NCBI GenBank assembly: GCA_036245525.1
Contig: BTPG01000008.1
Span: 29,703,034 to 29,767,033 of the forward strand
Reading direction: 5' to 3'
Length of the DNA stretch: 64,000 nucleotides
Origin: Semisulcospira habei
Taxonomy: Eukaryota; Mollusca; Gastropoda; Semisulcospiridae
The notes beneath the pieces were generated by a model. The model saw only the letters and a list, made by a program, of their open reading frames with translations, did no database searches and was not told where the DNA came from. Below, one piece after another: positions 20,487 through 31,400 of the stretch. Numbering within the stretch: the first letter of the stretch is position 1; each line of letters starts with the position of its first letter. The translations under genes and the position numbers were made by a program.

Positions 20487-21413
20487 TTCTTCTCTGACAA
20501 ATGCCCTCTGTGGGGCAGGCTCATATAGATAATAAATTGTTGTGTTAGTGCCAGAGACTATTTTTTTTTTATATTGTGGACAGACGTAGACCAAATTGGA
20601 TCAGTTGCCCTGCGCCTGACGTCATTTTCGGCCTCACCAGGTTGATACAAATATCTCATCTGTTTTGTAAACAAGTTTGTGTCTGGAGGTGTTGTTTTTA
20701 TTTCTGACCCTGACTGTATTGTTTTCAATTTAATAGCATCAACAGGTTTAAGCTGGCCCTCGTTATTCATTGCTTTTATCACAGATGGTAATCTCTTAAC
20801 CCACTCAGTGTTACGTGCATCATGCATGAGTTCCTTAGAATACTGATAGCTGAAAAGTCTCTCCGATAATTGCTTGTTAAAGTTTTCAACAATTGCCTGT
20901 GACCTGTGCACACCTGGTATGCCTCGCTGCACTAGCACGCCATGCTTTGCAAATAGCTGATTAATAGCGCATTTAAATTCAGATCCGTCATCGACTTGCA
21001 CAAGCCTAGGGTATTTTAAAGTTCCTCGACTATATATTTTTGATAACACAGTGGCTACCGTGGTAGCACTTTTGTCAGTTATGGGTTCAGCTTCTTTGTA
21101 CCGTGAAGCTATGTCGACAACAGTTAATGCATACTTGTATCGTTTTTTTCTTACTGTATCATGCGGCAGGAACAGAAGATCCATTTGATGTGTGTCATTA
21201 GGGGTAGTATTTACAAAATGAGGTCTGGTTATTTTTCTTGGAGCAGTTAAATATATTTGCCAAATTGCCTGTTTTTTTAGCCACTGTTTTATTTGTTGGA
21301 GTGTAACATCCCCACCAACAGCAGCATGTATTTTTTTCTATTGCTGTATTCCCTTTCCAATAGCCAATAGGGGAGTAATATATTTTTGATAGTTTAGCTC
21401 CGACGTCGGTCAT
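20468..21413 (-). pseudogene. Polinton integrase (rve family), copy 1, frameshifted
   Basis: This was a retroviral-type DDE integrase, which would insert the linear element into the chromosome. The core is visible at 20558-21184: an Asp in MDLLFLPHDT, an Asp in VQVDDGSEFK and the Glu in AIVENFNKQL. The N-terminal helical part at about 21330-21413 is in another frame, with breaks around T-runs near 21336 and toward 21200. A T-run near 20565 shifts the C-terminal part. The last residues are cut off by the L2 LINE. The start ATG at 21413 overlaps the gene upstream, as in copy 2. Confidence 0.82.
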
Positions 21414-21831
21414 TTTTTCTAGCAATAAAAACTCCTGTAAAATAAACAAATGTCATTCCCACTAAAACAAATATTATTTCTCCATTTTTTTGTTCTGGGC
21501 TTGGTTGGTAATAGTCACTAAGTTTTGGTTGCGGGATGGTCATGTCTTCACCAGTAACAAGAAAATATTCTTTGATCGCGTCATCGACATTTGAAAATGT
21601 ATGCTGTGCGTGACCTTCAAGCCTGAGTTTTTCATTGATGAAATCAAGTTTCTCAATTCTTTGCTTCTCGTAATCTTGTTGCACTTGTGCCAGTTTTTCA
21701 GATGCCTCATTGTGACACTTCATTTCTTCTGCTGATTCCTCTCTTTCCATTTTTGAAAAGAGATAGTCTGATCCACTAAATGCAAGTGTGTTAACAATGG
21801 CCCCACCAATCATAATAGCTATTGTTGCCAT
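21394..21831 (-). CDS. conserved small Polinton membrane protein, copy 1
   Basis: This intact 145-aa frame is close to the copy 2 gene at 62040-62474. An N-terminal hydrophobic segment (IAIMIGGAIVNTLAFSG) precedes a charged, helix-prone middle (residues ~30-80) that could form a coiled coil. A C-terminal transmembrane segment (IIFVLVGMTFVYFTGVFIA) is followed by a basic tail. Preservation of the frame in this otherwise decayed copy is worth noting. Function unknown; a membrane or virion role is inference from the topology. Confidence 0.7.
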   Translation of the reverse strand: MATIAIMIGGAIVNTLAFSGSDYLFSKMEREESAEEMKCHNEASEKLAQVQQDYEKQRIEKLDFINEKLRLEGHAQHTFSNVDDAIKEYFLVTGEDMTIPQPKLSDYYQPSPEQKNGEIIFVLVGMTFVYFTGVFIARKNDRRRS

Positions 21832-21840
21832 ATTTTTTAT

Positions 21841-22471
21841 TTACTTAGAAACATTTTCTGGAATAATTCCTTGCTTGACGAGAAAGATTGATTGATTGAT
21901 TGTACATTGCTTAACGTCCTGACAGCAACAAGGCTTTCTCAGGACGTGCCTGCACTGCTTGTGAAAAAAAACCAAAACAGAACATTGAATGTATGTCGCC
22001 AGCCGGTCAAATACGTTAAATAAACCTAACACATGGGGCCTAAATAAAGCTAAGACCATTTAGCAACACACATCCAACATCAAGAGCTACAGGCAGTGCA
22101 GACAGTAGGGAGAGTTTTAAAAAGGCAAATACAGGTGAATGGACAAAGGGTAGACAGAAACACATGCCCCAGAATAGAGAGAAAAACCCACCCTGTGGGG
22201 CTGACCAGGGTGACCCTGGGAACTAAAAAATACCTAACCCCACCCAAGTCCCCCAGGGCAGACCCGGGTGGGGTTTGACGAGAAAGTCTTTTGTTGCAAT
22301 CGATGCTGTTACAACAGCTACTAGCTTAGCACTGTCTTCGAAGTCTAATCTACTCAAGTCTGCCAATTTCATTTTGAGAAGACTTTTCCCCAGCATAGAA
22401 TAAGCAACTGTTAGCCCACTTATTACAGCAGAGTGATAGACAAGGTTCATTATATTCTTTGTGTCGTTCAT
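21841..22471 (-). pseudogene. small two-helix Polinton protein, copy 1, split by SINE-like repeat
   Basis: This is the counterpart of the 76-aa gene at 62486-62716. About 63 residues read from ATG 22471 (MNDTKNIMNLVYHSAVISGL). Then the ~388-bp repeat at 21887-22274 interrupts, and the last codons to the TAA at 21841-21843 lie beyond it. Two hydrophobic segments are visible. The insertion makes it non-functional unless bypassed. Function unknown. Confidence 0.72.
21887..22274 (-). mobile_element. SINE-like repeat 'R', copy 1 (388 bp)
   Basis: This is one of eight copies in the window. On the minus strand it opens with CCCCACCCGGGTCTGCCC and ends with ACGTTAAGCAATGTACAATC and a (CAAT)n tail. 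The duplication TTGACGAGAAAG flanks it (21875-21886, 22275-22286). It has no coding capacity beyond chance frames. Tail plus variable-length duplication are hallmarks of LINE-driven retroposition, but I see no clear tRNA-type A and B boxes at its 5' end. Confidence 0.88.
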
Positions 22472-22507
22472 TTTCTTATACCATAAAAATTAAAATAATA
22501 AATTTAT

Positions 22508-22973
22508 TTACTGCATGTAAAATGGGTCCACGGCTTTGGGTGTTGCTGGTTATGTGGCGACTACTTCTTTTATTTTTGGAGTGCTTGATTTTTTTGGACG
22601 CTGAGTCTGTGGTTTGTATTTTTTGTATAATTGGTAACCTACATAACCAAATCCGACAACAAATCCAGCAACTATATAATTTGATATTTTTGGTTTAGAC
22701 TCAGTTGTTTGTCTCTCACTTTGTTGGGGGTGTGAGGGTCTTGGTCTTGACGGTAGTGACACTGGCGCTGGGGCTGGTGCTGTTGACGGTCCTGACGGTG
22801 GGTCAGTTACATGAGCCTTTTGTGTTAACGTCTAAAGATGTAATTTTTTTTTGTCTGTTATATTTAGCCAATTTTTTTCCAGCCTCAACCCTGCCTGGAC
22901 TTTTAGCTTTAGTCACCGTTTGAATTTGTGTCAAGACAGGACTCTGATGTGGAGTCGTCTGGGTCTCGTCCAT
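22508..22973 (-). pseudogene. single-pass Polinton protein, copy 1, frameshifted
   Basis: This is the homologue of the 154-aa gene at 62753-63217. The start (MDETQTTPHQSPVLTQIQ) reads well, but an A-run near 22845 shifts the frame and gives an early stop. The transmembrane part (YIVAGFVVGFGYVGYQLYKKY) reads in another frame at 22550-22762, and a TAA near 22550 cuts the tail. There are at least two lesions. Confidence 0.72.
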
Positions 22974-23431
22974 TTTCTTCTAATTTAAAATTTATTTTAG
23001 AAAAATCAATATGACTCCCAGTTACAAGCAAGGTTACCACAGGCGCAAGGTAATTTCCAAACTTGTAAAACATGAGGCATGCTAATTTGCCGACTGAACT
23101 TGAAACAATGGGGTTGCTTTTGAGATCATGTGATAAACTGTCACTATCAACAGGCAGGAAGTGACTCACAGCTTTTGTATATAGGCAGACAAGAGATCGA
23201 CTCAAATCACGGGTCATTAGTGAAGCAATGTGATTTTCATATTTTAGCATGAAGTTTGATTAGCTCGTCAGCGGCGAGGGATTCTATGTCTTCTGTCATG
23301 TATTGTTTACCGAGAAAAGCTTTTGATTTTCCAGAAACAACTACAGAGAGAAGCCTTTGTTTTTTAGAGTCTAAGTCTTTGTTCTCTACAGCACAGATGT
23401 CGCTTAGAAGAAGTAATTCGTCTTGGTTTAT
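22909..23431 (-). pseudogene. Polinton 175-aa unknown protein, copy 1, start lost
   Basis: This matches the gene at 63147-63674. The start codon has become ATA (positions 23429-23431), and a single extra base near 23246 separates the N-terminal reading from the C-terminal frame (ASLMTRDLSRSLVCLYTKAV). No ATG in frame replaces the lost start. Function unknown in either copy. Confidence 0.72.
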
Positions 23432-23464
23432 TTTAAAACGTAATATAATAATTTTGTTTAAAGA

Positions 23465-23639
23465 TTGATTGATTGATTGTACATTGCTTAACGTCCCGAC
23501 AGCAACAAGGCTTTCTCAGGACGTGCCTGCACTGCTTTTGAAAAAAAAATTAAACAGAACATTGAATGTTGATTGATTGATTGTACTTTGCTTAACGTCC
23601 CGACAGCAACAAGGCTTTCTCAGGACGTGCCTGCACTGC

Positions 23640-23689
<50 letters not shown>

Positions 23690-24180
23690 AACAGAACATT
23701 GAATGTATGTCGCCAGCCGGTCAAATACGTTAAATAAACCTAACACATGGGGCTAAATAAAGCTAAGACCATTTAGCAACACACATCCAATATCAAGAGC
23801 TACAGGCAGTGCAGACAGTAGGGAGAGTTTTAAATAGGCAAATACAGGTGAATGGACCTCGGGTAGACAGAAACACATGCCCCAGAATAGAATAGAGAGA
23901 AATGTCGCCAGCCGGTCAAATACGTTAAATAAACCTAACACATGGGGCCTAAATAAAGCTAAGACCATTTAGCACCACACATCCAATATCAAGAGCTACA
24001 GGCAGTGCAGACAGTAGGGAGAGTTTTTAAAAGGCAAATACAGGTGAATGGACAAAGGGTAGACAGAAACACATGCCCCAGAGAGAAAAAAAACCCACCC
24101 TGTGGGGCTGACCAGGGTGACCCTGGGAACTAAAAAATACCTAACCCCACCCAAGTCCCCCAGGGCATACCCGGGTGGGG
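23465..24180 (-). mobile_element. SINE-like repeat 'R', copy 2, composite with internal reiterations (716 bp)
   Basis: TTTTGTTTAAAGA flanks the whole unit (23452-23464, 24181-24193), so it entered as one piece or grew after insertion. Inside, the tail-proximal segment is repeated at 23465-23570 and 23571-23640, a run of more than 40 A follows at 23642-23687, and the segment from ATGTCGCCAGCCGGTC onward appears twice (23707-23900 and 23902-24180). It is nearly twice the length of the other copies. Confidence 0.85.
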
Positions 24181-24193
24181 TTTTGTTTAAAGA

Positions 24194-25521
24194 AGTCAAT
24201 GACAGCATTAATTATTTAGGTGGGATGGGGGGTCTGCCTTAATAATCACCGGTTGGCAGCTGATCAAAAAATGTTGCTTAAATGATTCTTGGAATGGAAC
24301 TAGTACGGCTAGGCGATTAAGGCATTGGCTGCATTTGTTGCAGGTTGATGGTCTAAATGGCTAGTTTATTAGAATAAATTTATTGAATATTAAATAGGTG
24401 TCTATCAGATGTCCACTCTTCTAGCTCTGGCATAGATGCTCACAAGCACTTGCAGCTGCAGGGGTACACGAAAATCGATGCATCTTTTGCTAACCAAAAC
24501 ATATCACAAATTACCAGTGTTACTTAGGGTTTTGTGTATGCATTACGAGTGGTTTCATGTCCTAAGTTCACTGGACTCCTACAATGCAGCTCAGAGGGAT
24601 GAAAATAAATAAAATATTACACCTCAGTGATGGGACTGAGCAAATATCACTGCCAACACATCCCTCCCCCCCCCCCCCCCCCCCCCACCCTTCCTCCCTC
24701 CCCCACCGACGTGAGATGGCTTTAGTCGCCTGCTCAGCGTTAAACCCCAATAACCAACCCCCCCCCCCCCAAACCTCTCCATTACCTATTATCGGGCATG
24801 ACTTGAAGGGATCATTCCCACACTATCCTAGACATAGAAACTGCAAAAGTGTTTAAAGCAGATCATACTGATAAAGTTGTATTAGTAACATTTCTGATAT
24901 CTTAACCCTTTTAAGCCCCAAGGTCCCATTTCTCAAATTTTGGAGGTTTTGTCTAATGACTATGTACCAGTTGCATGAGATGGATTGACCATTGTAATTC
25001 AAGGGTAGTGCCAGAATAACTTGGCGCCTTCATGGTCAATCCATCTCCTGCTGTAGGGACTCAGGGGTAAATGGACTAAAACTCTCTTGTGCTTATAGCA
25101 ACTGAAGCTGGTGGCTGGGGTTAAACAAAACTATACATTGAAAAGACTCATAATTTGTACTTCCTCTGCTGAACATGACCCATCTGCGAAAGGCACAGAT
25201 TCTCATGAGCCTCCTCAAGTGTGGGTCTCAGAAGGATCAATGCCTTCTGCATTTATTTGGTATATCACTGACACAAGCTTTAGATGATTATGTTTGAAGC
25301 TGACAGTGAGAATGCCAAGGAATGCACATTTAACATTTTGTTTTAATGGGCACTTCAGAATGGACTGACATGACATGCCAGTGACGCAATGCTACGCACA
25401 TAAGTATTTACTAAAATGTGCGAGTCAATAAAGCTCTTTGAAAATGTGCATGCTTTGGATTGCTGTGTCTGTGCGTCGCAGAAACAGAGCTGTGCTATGT
25501 ATTGGAAAACATGTAAAATGT
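24194..25521. other. no gene; C-runs, a LINE tail and MITE-like palindromic phrases
   Basis: Poly-C runs occur at 24666-24686 and 24757-24770. A palindrome-related segment at about 24905-25080 carries GGGTAGTGCCAGAATAACTT flanked by matching GGATTGACCAT and ATGGTCAATCC, linking it to the MITEs at 37-39 kb. No reading frame resembles a known protein. Confidence 0.55.
24708..24757 (+). mobile_element. diverged I-type LINE 3'-end fragment
   Basis: The sequence GTGAGATGGCTTTAGTCGCC then TGCTCAGCGTTAAACCCC and a short AATAACC tail is a variant of the I LINE terminus seen at 4424 and elsewhere, in plus orientation. It is embedded between C-runs. Only the final 50 bp are present. Confidence 0.75.
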
Positions 25522-25542
25522 GTTAACCCATTACATCCTAAG

Positions 25543-25704
25543 GGGGGAGCTGGGTGGCTTGGTGGTAGAGCGTTCGACTCTTGTCCAAAAGGTCATGGGT
25601 TCGAACCCAGCTGGCGTCAAAATTTGTACAGGCCTCTTTTCGGTGCCCCGTCTTTGAAATAACCTTCATGGTGGACAAAAGACATTAAGCCCTAAACTTT
25701 TTTT
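25543..25704 (+). mobile_element. tRNA-derived SINE, about 160 bp
   Basis: A tRNA-like head at 25549-25618 has an A-box-like GGCTTGGTGGTAGAGC and a B-box GGTTCGAACCC, with complementary ends (AGCTGG and CCAGCT). A unique body follows (CGGTGCCCCGTCTTTG), ending CATTAAGCCCTAAAC and a T-run. The head would serve as an RNA polymerase III promoter. It sits in the left arm of a MITE with roughly duplicated flanks (ATCCTAAGG and ATCCTGAGG). A tRNA pseudogene is the alternative, but the body argues for a SINE. Confidence 0.7.
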
Positions 25705-26036
25705 TATCCTGAGGATGATTTTTAAAAAACAAATTTGCTTATTGTCCATGAAGGCTAAATTACAGATTAGAGATAGATCAACCATTTAAGGTCATGGGTG
25801 TCTCAGCATAACTTGGCGCTTGGCATTACCCTCAGGGGCAGATCAGTTACCTCAAGGGTAGGGAGGAGGGGGGGGGGGGGGGGGCGTTTTCTCACTTTTT
25901 GTTCATGACCGTCAACCTGATACAAAAGGCCTCCCCGAAGCCAGACCTTGCTTCCAAGGGCAGAGAAACCGAAAATTGCAGGGGAGGTGTGTGTGTGCGT
26001 CTTAAGACTCTCACCATTCACCAAAATATCAAACAA

Positions 26037-26427
26037 TTGATTGATTGATTGATTGAACATTGCTTAACGTCCCGACAGCAACAAGGCTTTCTCAGGACGT
26101 GCCTGCACTGCTTGTGAAAAAAAATAATAAACAGAACATTGAATGTATGTCGCCAGCCGGTCAAATACATTAAATAAACCTAACACATGGGGCTAAATAA
26201 AGCTAAGACCATTTAGCAACACACATCCAATATCAAGAGCTACAGGCAGTGCAGACAGTAGGGAGAGTTTTAAATAGGCAAATACAGATGAATGGACCTC
26301 GGGTAGACAGAAACACATGCCCCAGAATAGAGAGAAAAACCCACCCTGTGGGGCTGACCAGGATGACCCTGGGAACTAAAAAATACCTAACCCCACCCAA
26401 GTCCCCCAGGGCAGACCCGGGTGGGGT
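26037..26427 (-). mobile_element. SINE-like repeat 'R', copy 3 (391 bp)
   Basis: This is a full-length copy, with a (TTGA)n tail at the left and GGGTGGGG at the right. The duplication AAAATATCAAACAA or a near copy flanks it (26023-26036, 26428-26441). It is inserted in the MITE described at 25522-26599. Confidence 0.87.
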
Positions 26428-26441
26428 AAAATATCAAACAA

Positions 26442-26568
26442 GGGGGCGGGGGAGGGGGGGGGAGGGGGACGCGGAGGGAGACGGGAGAATTGGGGGGGGG
26501 GGGGGGGGGACTTTGTTGTAGCATTTTAAGGAATTTGGGGGCGGGGGGGGGGGGGGGGGGGGGGGTGT
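26442..26568 (+). repeat. G-run tracts
   Basis: Several uninterrupted runs of 8 to 20 G occur at 26442-26472, 26493-26510 and 26537-26566. They could form G-quadruplexes on the plus strand. Run lengths are likely unreliable in the assembly. Confidence 0.8.
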
Positions 26569-26665
26569 GTCTGGAACCCCTGTAATGAAAAGGGTTAACA
26601 TAACAAATAACATCAAAAACTCAAGCACGATACTACAACACAAATTGTGAGAAGCCCAAAAAATT

Positions 26666-27796
26666 ATCTATCTATGTCCCGTAGTCTTGCCGACCGTTGG
26701 GGCACCACTGATGACTTGGCAACCAGTTCCCTCCATTCCTCTCTGTTCTCTGCCATTCTCAGCGTATCACCCAGCTTCAGTCCTGTCCACTCTGAGATAT
26801 TGTCCTCCCATCTTTTCCTCTGTCTTCCTCTCCTTCGTCCTCCTTGCACAGTGCCTTGCAGGATTGTTTTGGCAAGCCCTGCTGAACGCGTGACATGCCC
26901 ATACCACTTCAGTTTGCGTTTTCTCACAATGGCTAATAAGTCTTCATAGGGCCCGATGGCTTGCCTGATTCTGCTTCCCACTTCCTCGTTTGTGATGTGA
27001 TCTCTGTATGAAATGCCAAGCAGCCTTCGAAAACATCTCATTTCAGTGGCTTGCATCCTCCTTTCAAGGTCTGCTGTGAGGGTCCATGACTCGCAGGCAT
27101 ACAAGAACACTGAGATGACTAAGGAGAACATCAGTCTGATCTTGGAGCAGAGTGTGATGTCTCTGTCCTTCCATATGGTCCTCAATATTGTCAGTGCTGT
27201 TGTTGTCTGCGCAATCCTGGACAGTATTTCTGGTTTTGATCCTTCATCTGTCACAATGGCTCCTAAGTATTTGAATTTCTTAACTGTTTCCAGTCTTTGT
27301 CCTCCAACCATGATTTCAGTGCCAATGCCACTGGCGATATTGGTCATCAGTTTGGTCTTCTCTGCACTGATTTCCATCCCATATGCAATGGCTGTACTAT
27401 CCAGCTTTTCCACCAGCTGAGCTAGCTCCTTCTCTGTTCCTGCAAGGCCATCAATGTCGTCCGCAAAGCGCAAGTTCGTGATTGTTCTGCCTCCAATACT
27501 GACAGTTCCTTCATGATCTTTCAGAGCGTCCGTTATGATTCATTCCAGGAAGATGTTGAAAAGAGTAGGTGAGAGCAAGCAGTTTTGTCTGACTCCAACT
27601 GTAGTCCTAAACCAGTTTCCTATTTTGCCGTTGAAGCAGACTGCGCTAGTGGCCTTGTTGTAAAGGTTTGCAATGACTTTGATCAGGTTGGCATTGATGT
27701 TGTATAGCTTCATGGTGGACCAAAGGGCTGCATGCCACACCCTGTCAAACGCTTTCTTGAAATCCACAAAGACATGATAGAGGTCCTGCTGGTGCT
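26666..27796 (-). pseudogene. RTE-like LINE RT C-terminal part
   Basis: This part includes HVFVDFKKAFDRVWHAALW, GVRQNCLLSPTLFNIF and RFADDIDGLAG, the catalytic FADD box. A C-terminal tail (RLLGISYRDH, KLKWYGHVTRSAG, GGRRRGRQRKRW) follows. A TGA at about 27537-27539 interrupts the frame between the VRQ and FADD motifs. The same motifs appear in the fragment at 1034-1797, which lacks the FADD block. Confidence 0.85.
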
Positions 27797-28410
27797 AATA
27801 ATAATTACGGTATTTATAATGCGCTTATCTTATAATAATTATAACTCTAAGCGCGCACTCACAACTCGGCACGCATGCACATGCTTTAGACAATGACTCA
27901 CGTACCACAAATGGTGAAATACATTGCGACAGTCAGCTTTTGTGGGAAGTGTGGTTGATTGATTGTACATTGCTTAACGTCCCGACAGCAACAAGGCTTT
28001 CTCAGGACGTGCCTGCACTGCTTGTGAAAAAAAAAACTAAAAAGAACATTGAATGTATGTCGCCAGCCGGTCAAATACATTAAATAAACCTAACACATGG
28101 GCCTAAATAAAGCTAAGACCATTTAACAACACACATCCAATATCAAGAGCTACAGGCAGTGCAGACAGTAGGGAGAGTTTTAAAAAGGTTAGTTAGTTAG
28201 TTATTTGGGTTTAACGCCGAGCAGGCGACTAAGGCCATCTCACGGCGGGATGGGTAAAAATCTGGTCAGCCAGACTAAAAGCAAGGTCTTAAGACAAGAT
28301 GTAAATATAGATTAAAAATCTCAGGCTAAAATGTCGCACATGTCTGGAAAAGAAACGTCTACAGACTCTCAAAAAGGGCAAATAAAAAAAATCACATAGT
28401 CTATGAATGC

Positions 28411-31400
28411 TCAGATCTTGTTAAAAATATTGCATTCTCTCAAAAAATTGAAGATTTTGTCCGGGGGAACCTCCCGGAACAAAACCTTCAAGGAGTCTGC
28501 TGTGAAGTGTTTATATCTGGTGTCAATTAGGTCAGCACAATACAGCAAAAAGTGTCGAACAGAAAACTGCTCATCACAGGCAAAACACCATGGACGCTCA
28601 TCCTGTTTAAGTAAGTAAGAGTGCGTAACATATGTGTGCCCGATGTGGAGCCGAGCAAGGACAGTCTCCTCACGGCGGCTGCCGCAGCGGAAAGGTAGAC
28701 TGTCAGACAACTTAGGAAGAGCTTTATGAAGCTTGTTCCCTTCCTCTTTGTCCCACTCGGACTGCCACTCGCGGGCTATGTACGCACTAATAACAGGTTT
28801 AAAATCACTATAGACAGTCTGTGTGTCAGGGACAGGGTCACTGCGGGCACTGTTGGCAGCAGAATCTGCGATTCTGTTGCCTTCGATGCCCACATGGCCT
28901 GGGACCCAAATAAAAATGATGTCATAATATTCCTTCATCAAGTCCGCGTAGAGCTCTCTAATCTGCACCAGCAGTGGATGGTCTGTTCCCGCGCCCTGAA
29001 GGGCCTGCAGGGCAGAAAGAGAGTCAGACAGAATCAGGAAGTTCCTTTCCCGAGACTGATAGGCATGCTTGAGTGCTAGCAGAATGGCCTGCAGTTCTGC
29101 ACTAAATACAGAGGAATGGTCAGGGAGACGGAGCTTAAATGGGCGTCTAGGATGGCGAGAGGACACTGCAGCCGCAGCCACTCTTCCATCCTCAGACTTG
29201 GACCCATCCGTATAAAGACGACAATAGCCAGGAAAAATTGAAAGGAGTTCATTGAGGCTCTGTTGGTATATGGCTGGTGGAGTACAATCCTTCTTGTGGG
29301 CAGTCAAGTCCAGCAAGATGTCAGGAACTGGTAGTAGCCAGGGTGGAGTGACGTGTTGCAGAGATTCCGAAACTTTGTCCAGGTCCACTCCGGCCGCCTG
29401 CAGATGAGGTCGGATATGGAAGGAAAGTGGACGGACAGCTCCCGGATGGGCATCGTAAATCTCTGAAAACGACGGGTTAAAAACACAATCATAGGCAGGA
29501 TTTTCTGGATGGGCCTTCAGCTTCAGAACGTAGCTGAGCATGAGGCGGATGCGGCGGAGCCTGAGAGAAGGCTCCCATGCCTCTGCATACAGACTAGGAA
29601 CTGGAGATGTCCTGAAGACTCCCAGACATATGCGCAGACCTTGATGGTGAATTGTGTTCAGACGCTGCAGAACAGACTTGGAAGCCGAGCCATATACCAC
29701 AGAGCCGTAATCCAGTTTGGACCGAACAAGGGCCCGGTACAGTCGAAGTAAGACGATGCGGTCTGCACCCCAGTCAGTACGACCAACGACACGAAGAATG
29801 TCGAGGGCCTTCCGACAAGAGGTTCTAAGGTAGTTAACATGGTTGCAGAAGGTCAATCTTTTGTCAAAGATGACCCCCAAAAACTTAGCCTCTTCAGCCA
29901 CCTTAATTGGCACTCCAGCAATGCTCAGGCTAGGTTCTGGAAAAAATTTCGTCTGGTTAGTAAAATGCACACAGACTGTCTTGGAGGGCGAGAATCTGAA
30001 TCCATTGAGAGACACCCACCCCTGGATGCGATCAACGCACAGCTGCAAGCGCCTCTCAAGGGACGCAAGTCCTCGACCTCGTGCACACAAAGCAAAGTCG
30101 TCCACAAACAAAGAGCATTCAGAATCATCCTTGACGGCCTTTACAATGTTATTTATTTTAATGCTAAATAAAACAGGAGATAGAATACTGCCCTGCGGGA
30201 CACCCATCTCCTGTTCAAAGGAGTCGGAGAGGGTGGAGCCCACACGGACATGGAACGACCTGTTGGACAAAAAATTGTGAATAAAAACGGGCAGATGCCC
30301 TTTAAAACCCATGTCCGACAAATCAGACATTATACCATGCTTCCAGGTAGTGTCATATGCCTTTTCAAGATCAAAGAAAATTGCATAGACATGCTGCTTG
30401 TTGATAAAAGCATCTCGGATAAAAGACTCAAAGCGGACTAGATGGTCAGTTGTACTACGGAAGCGCCGGAAACCGCACTGGAGGTCTATGATGAGACCCT
30501 GTGACTCAAGATGCCACACCAGTCGGGCGTTGACCAAGCGTTCCATAGTTTTACATAAACATGATGTCAAAGCTATTGGCCGGTAGTTGCCCGGGTCGGA
30601 AGGATCCTTACCCGGCTTGGGAATTGGCACAACCACAGCCTGGCGCCAAGATGGCGGAAAATGACCGGTTATCCAGATATGGTTAAAGGCCTTGAGAAGT
30701 ACAAGGAGTGAATCCTCAGGCAGATGTGTTATGAGCTGATAATGGATGGTATCTAATCCAGCAGCAGAGTCAGTACATTTCTGCATGGCTTGCTGCAATT
30801 CTGAAAACGTAAAAGGGGCATTATAGTCTTCCAAGTTATCCGATATAAAATCACAAGCACAAGATTCTCGCTTCTCCTTCTCTCTCTGGAAGAAAGGTGA
30901 ATAATGCTCTGTTGAAGAATTATGGGCAATGGTGGAGGCAAGCAAATTGGCCACAGCCTTTTTATCTGTGACCAAACTGGCACCATCTCTAAGATGGCCG
31001 ACAGAAGCCGAGCCACCCCCGCCCCTAATTCTTCGAACAGCCTTCCAGACTTTTTGGGACGGAGTCCTAGAAGATAAAGATGAGACGAAGCGTCTCCAGG
31101 AAGCACGGCGTTCACGTTTAAAAATATAACGGGCTTTCGCCCGCTGTCTTTTAAAGGTTAAAATATTTGCTTACGACGGATTACGAAATGCACGTAGCTG
31201 AGCAGATTTGCGCATTGTTTGGGCCTTGCGGCACTCTTCATTGAACCATGGTACTCTCGGCTTCCGAGGGAGTGATGTGGAAGTTCTAGGGATGGTTTCA
31301 CCTGCAACCTCCAACAAAATAGAAGTAAAACAAGAAACAGGTTCTTCAGCTGACATGACCACCTCCTCTGTAAGACGAGACTGACAGAGAGAGGCAAACA

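Larger units (their letters stand above)
11880..24193 (+). mobile_element. Maverick/Polinton (adintovirus-like) copy 1, partial and decayed
   Basis: Gene order matches copy 2 at 41-64 kb: capsid 3' half, packaging ATPase, small unknown and the last codons of the polymerase on plus, then integrase and four small genes on minus. The left end is an abrupt truncation inside the capsid gene. The right end fades around 23465-24193, where a SINE-like repeat has inserted. An L2 LINE at 17134-20467 sits where nearly all of the polymerase should be. No terminal inverted repeats are visible. Nonsense and frameshift changes occur in most genes, so this copy is older or less constrained than copy 2. Confidence 0.85.
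25522..26599. mobile_element. palindromic MITE with nested insertions
   Basis: The left end GTTAACCCATTACATCC and right end ATGAAAAGGGTTAAC match the ends of the two simple MITE copies at 38319-38533 and 38956-39168. Inside lie a tRNA-derived SINE (25543-25704), part of the MITE core around 25795-25830 (GCATAACTTGGCGC), the repeat R at 26037-26427 and long G-runs. Without these it would be of the same order as the ~214-bp copies. The core is partly rearranged, so the assignment of the right end is less certain. Confidence 0.6.

Noticed and set aside
25549..25618. A functional tRNA gene
   Set aside because: The cloverleaf is imperfect and the sequence continues into a SINE-like body with a CTAAAC-plus-T tail.
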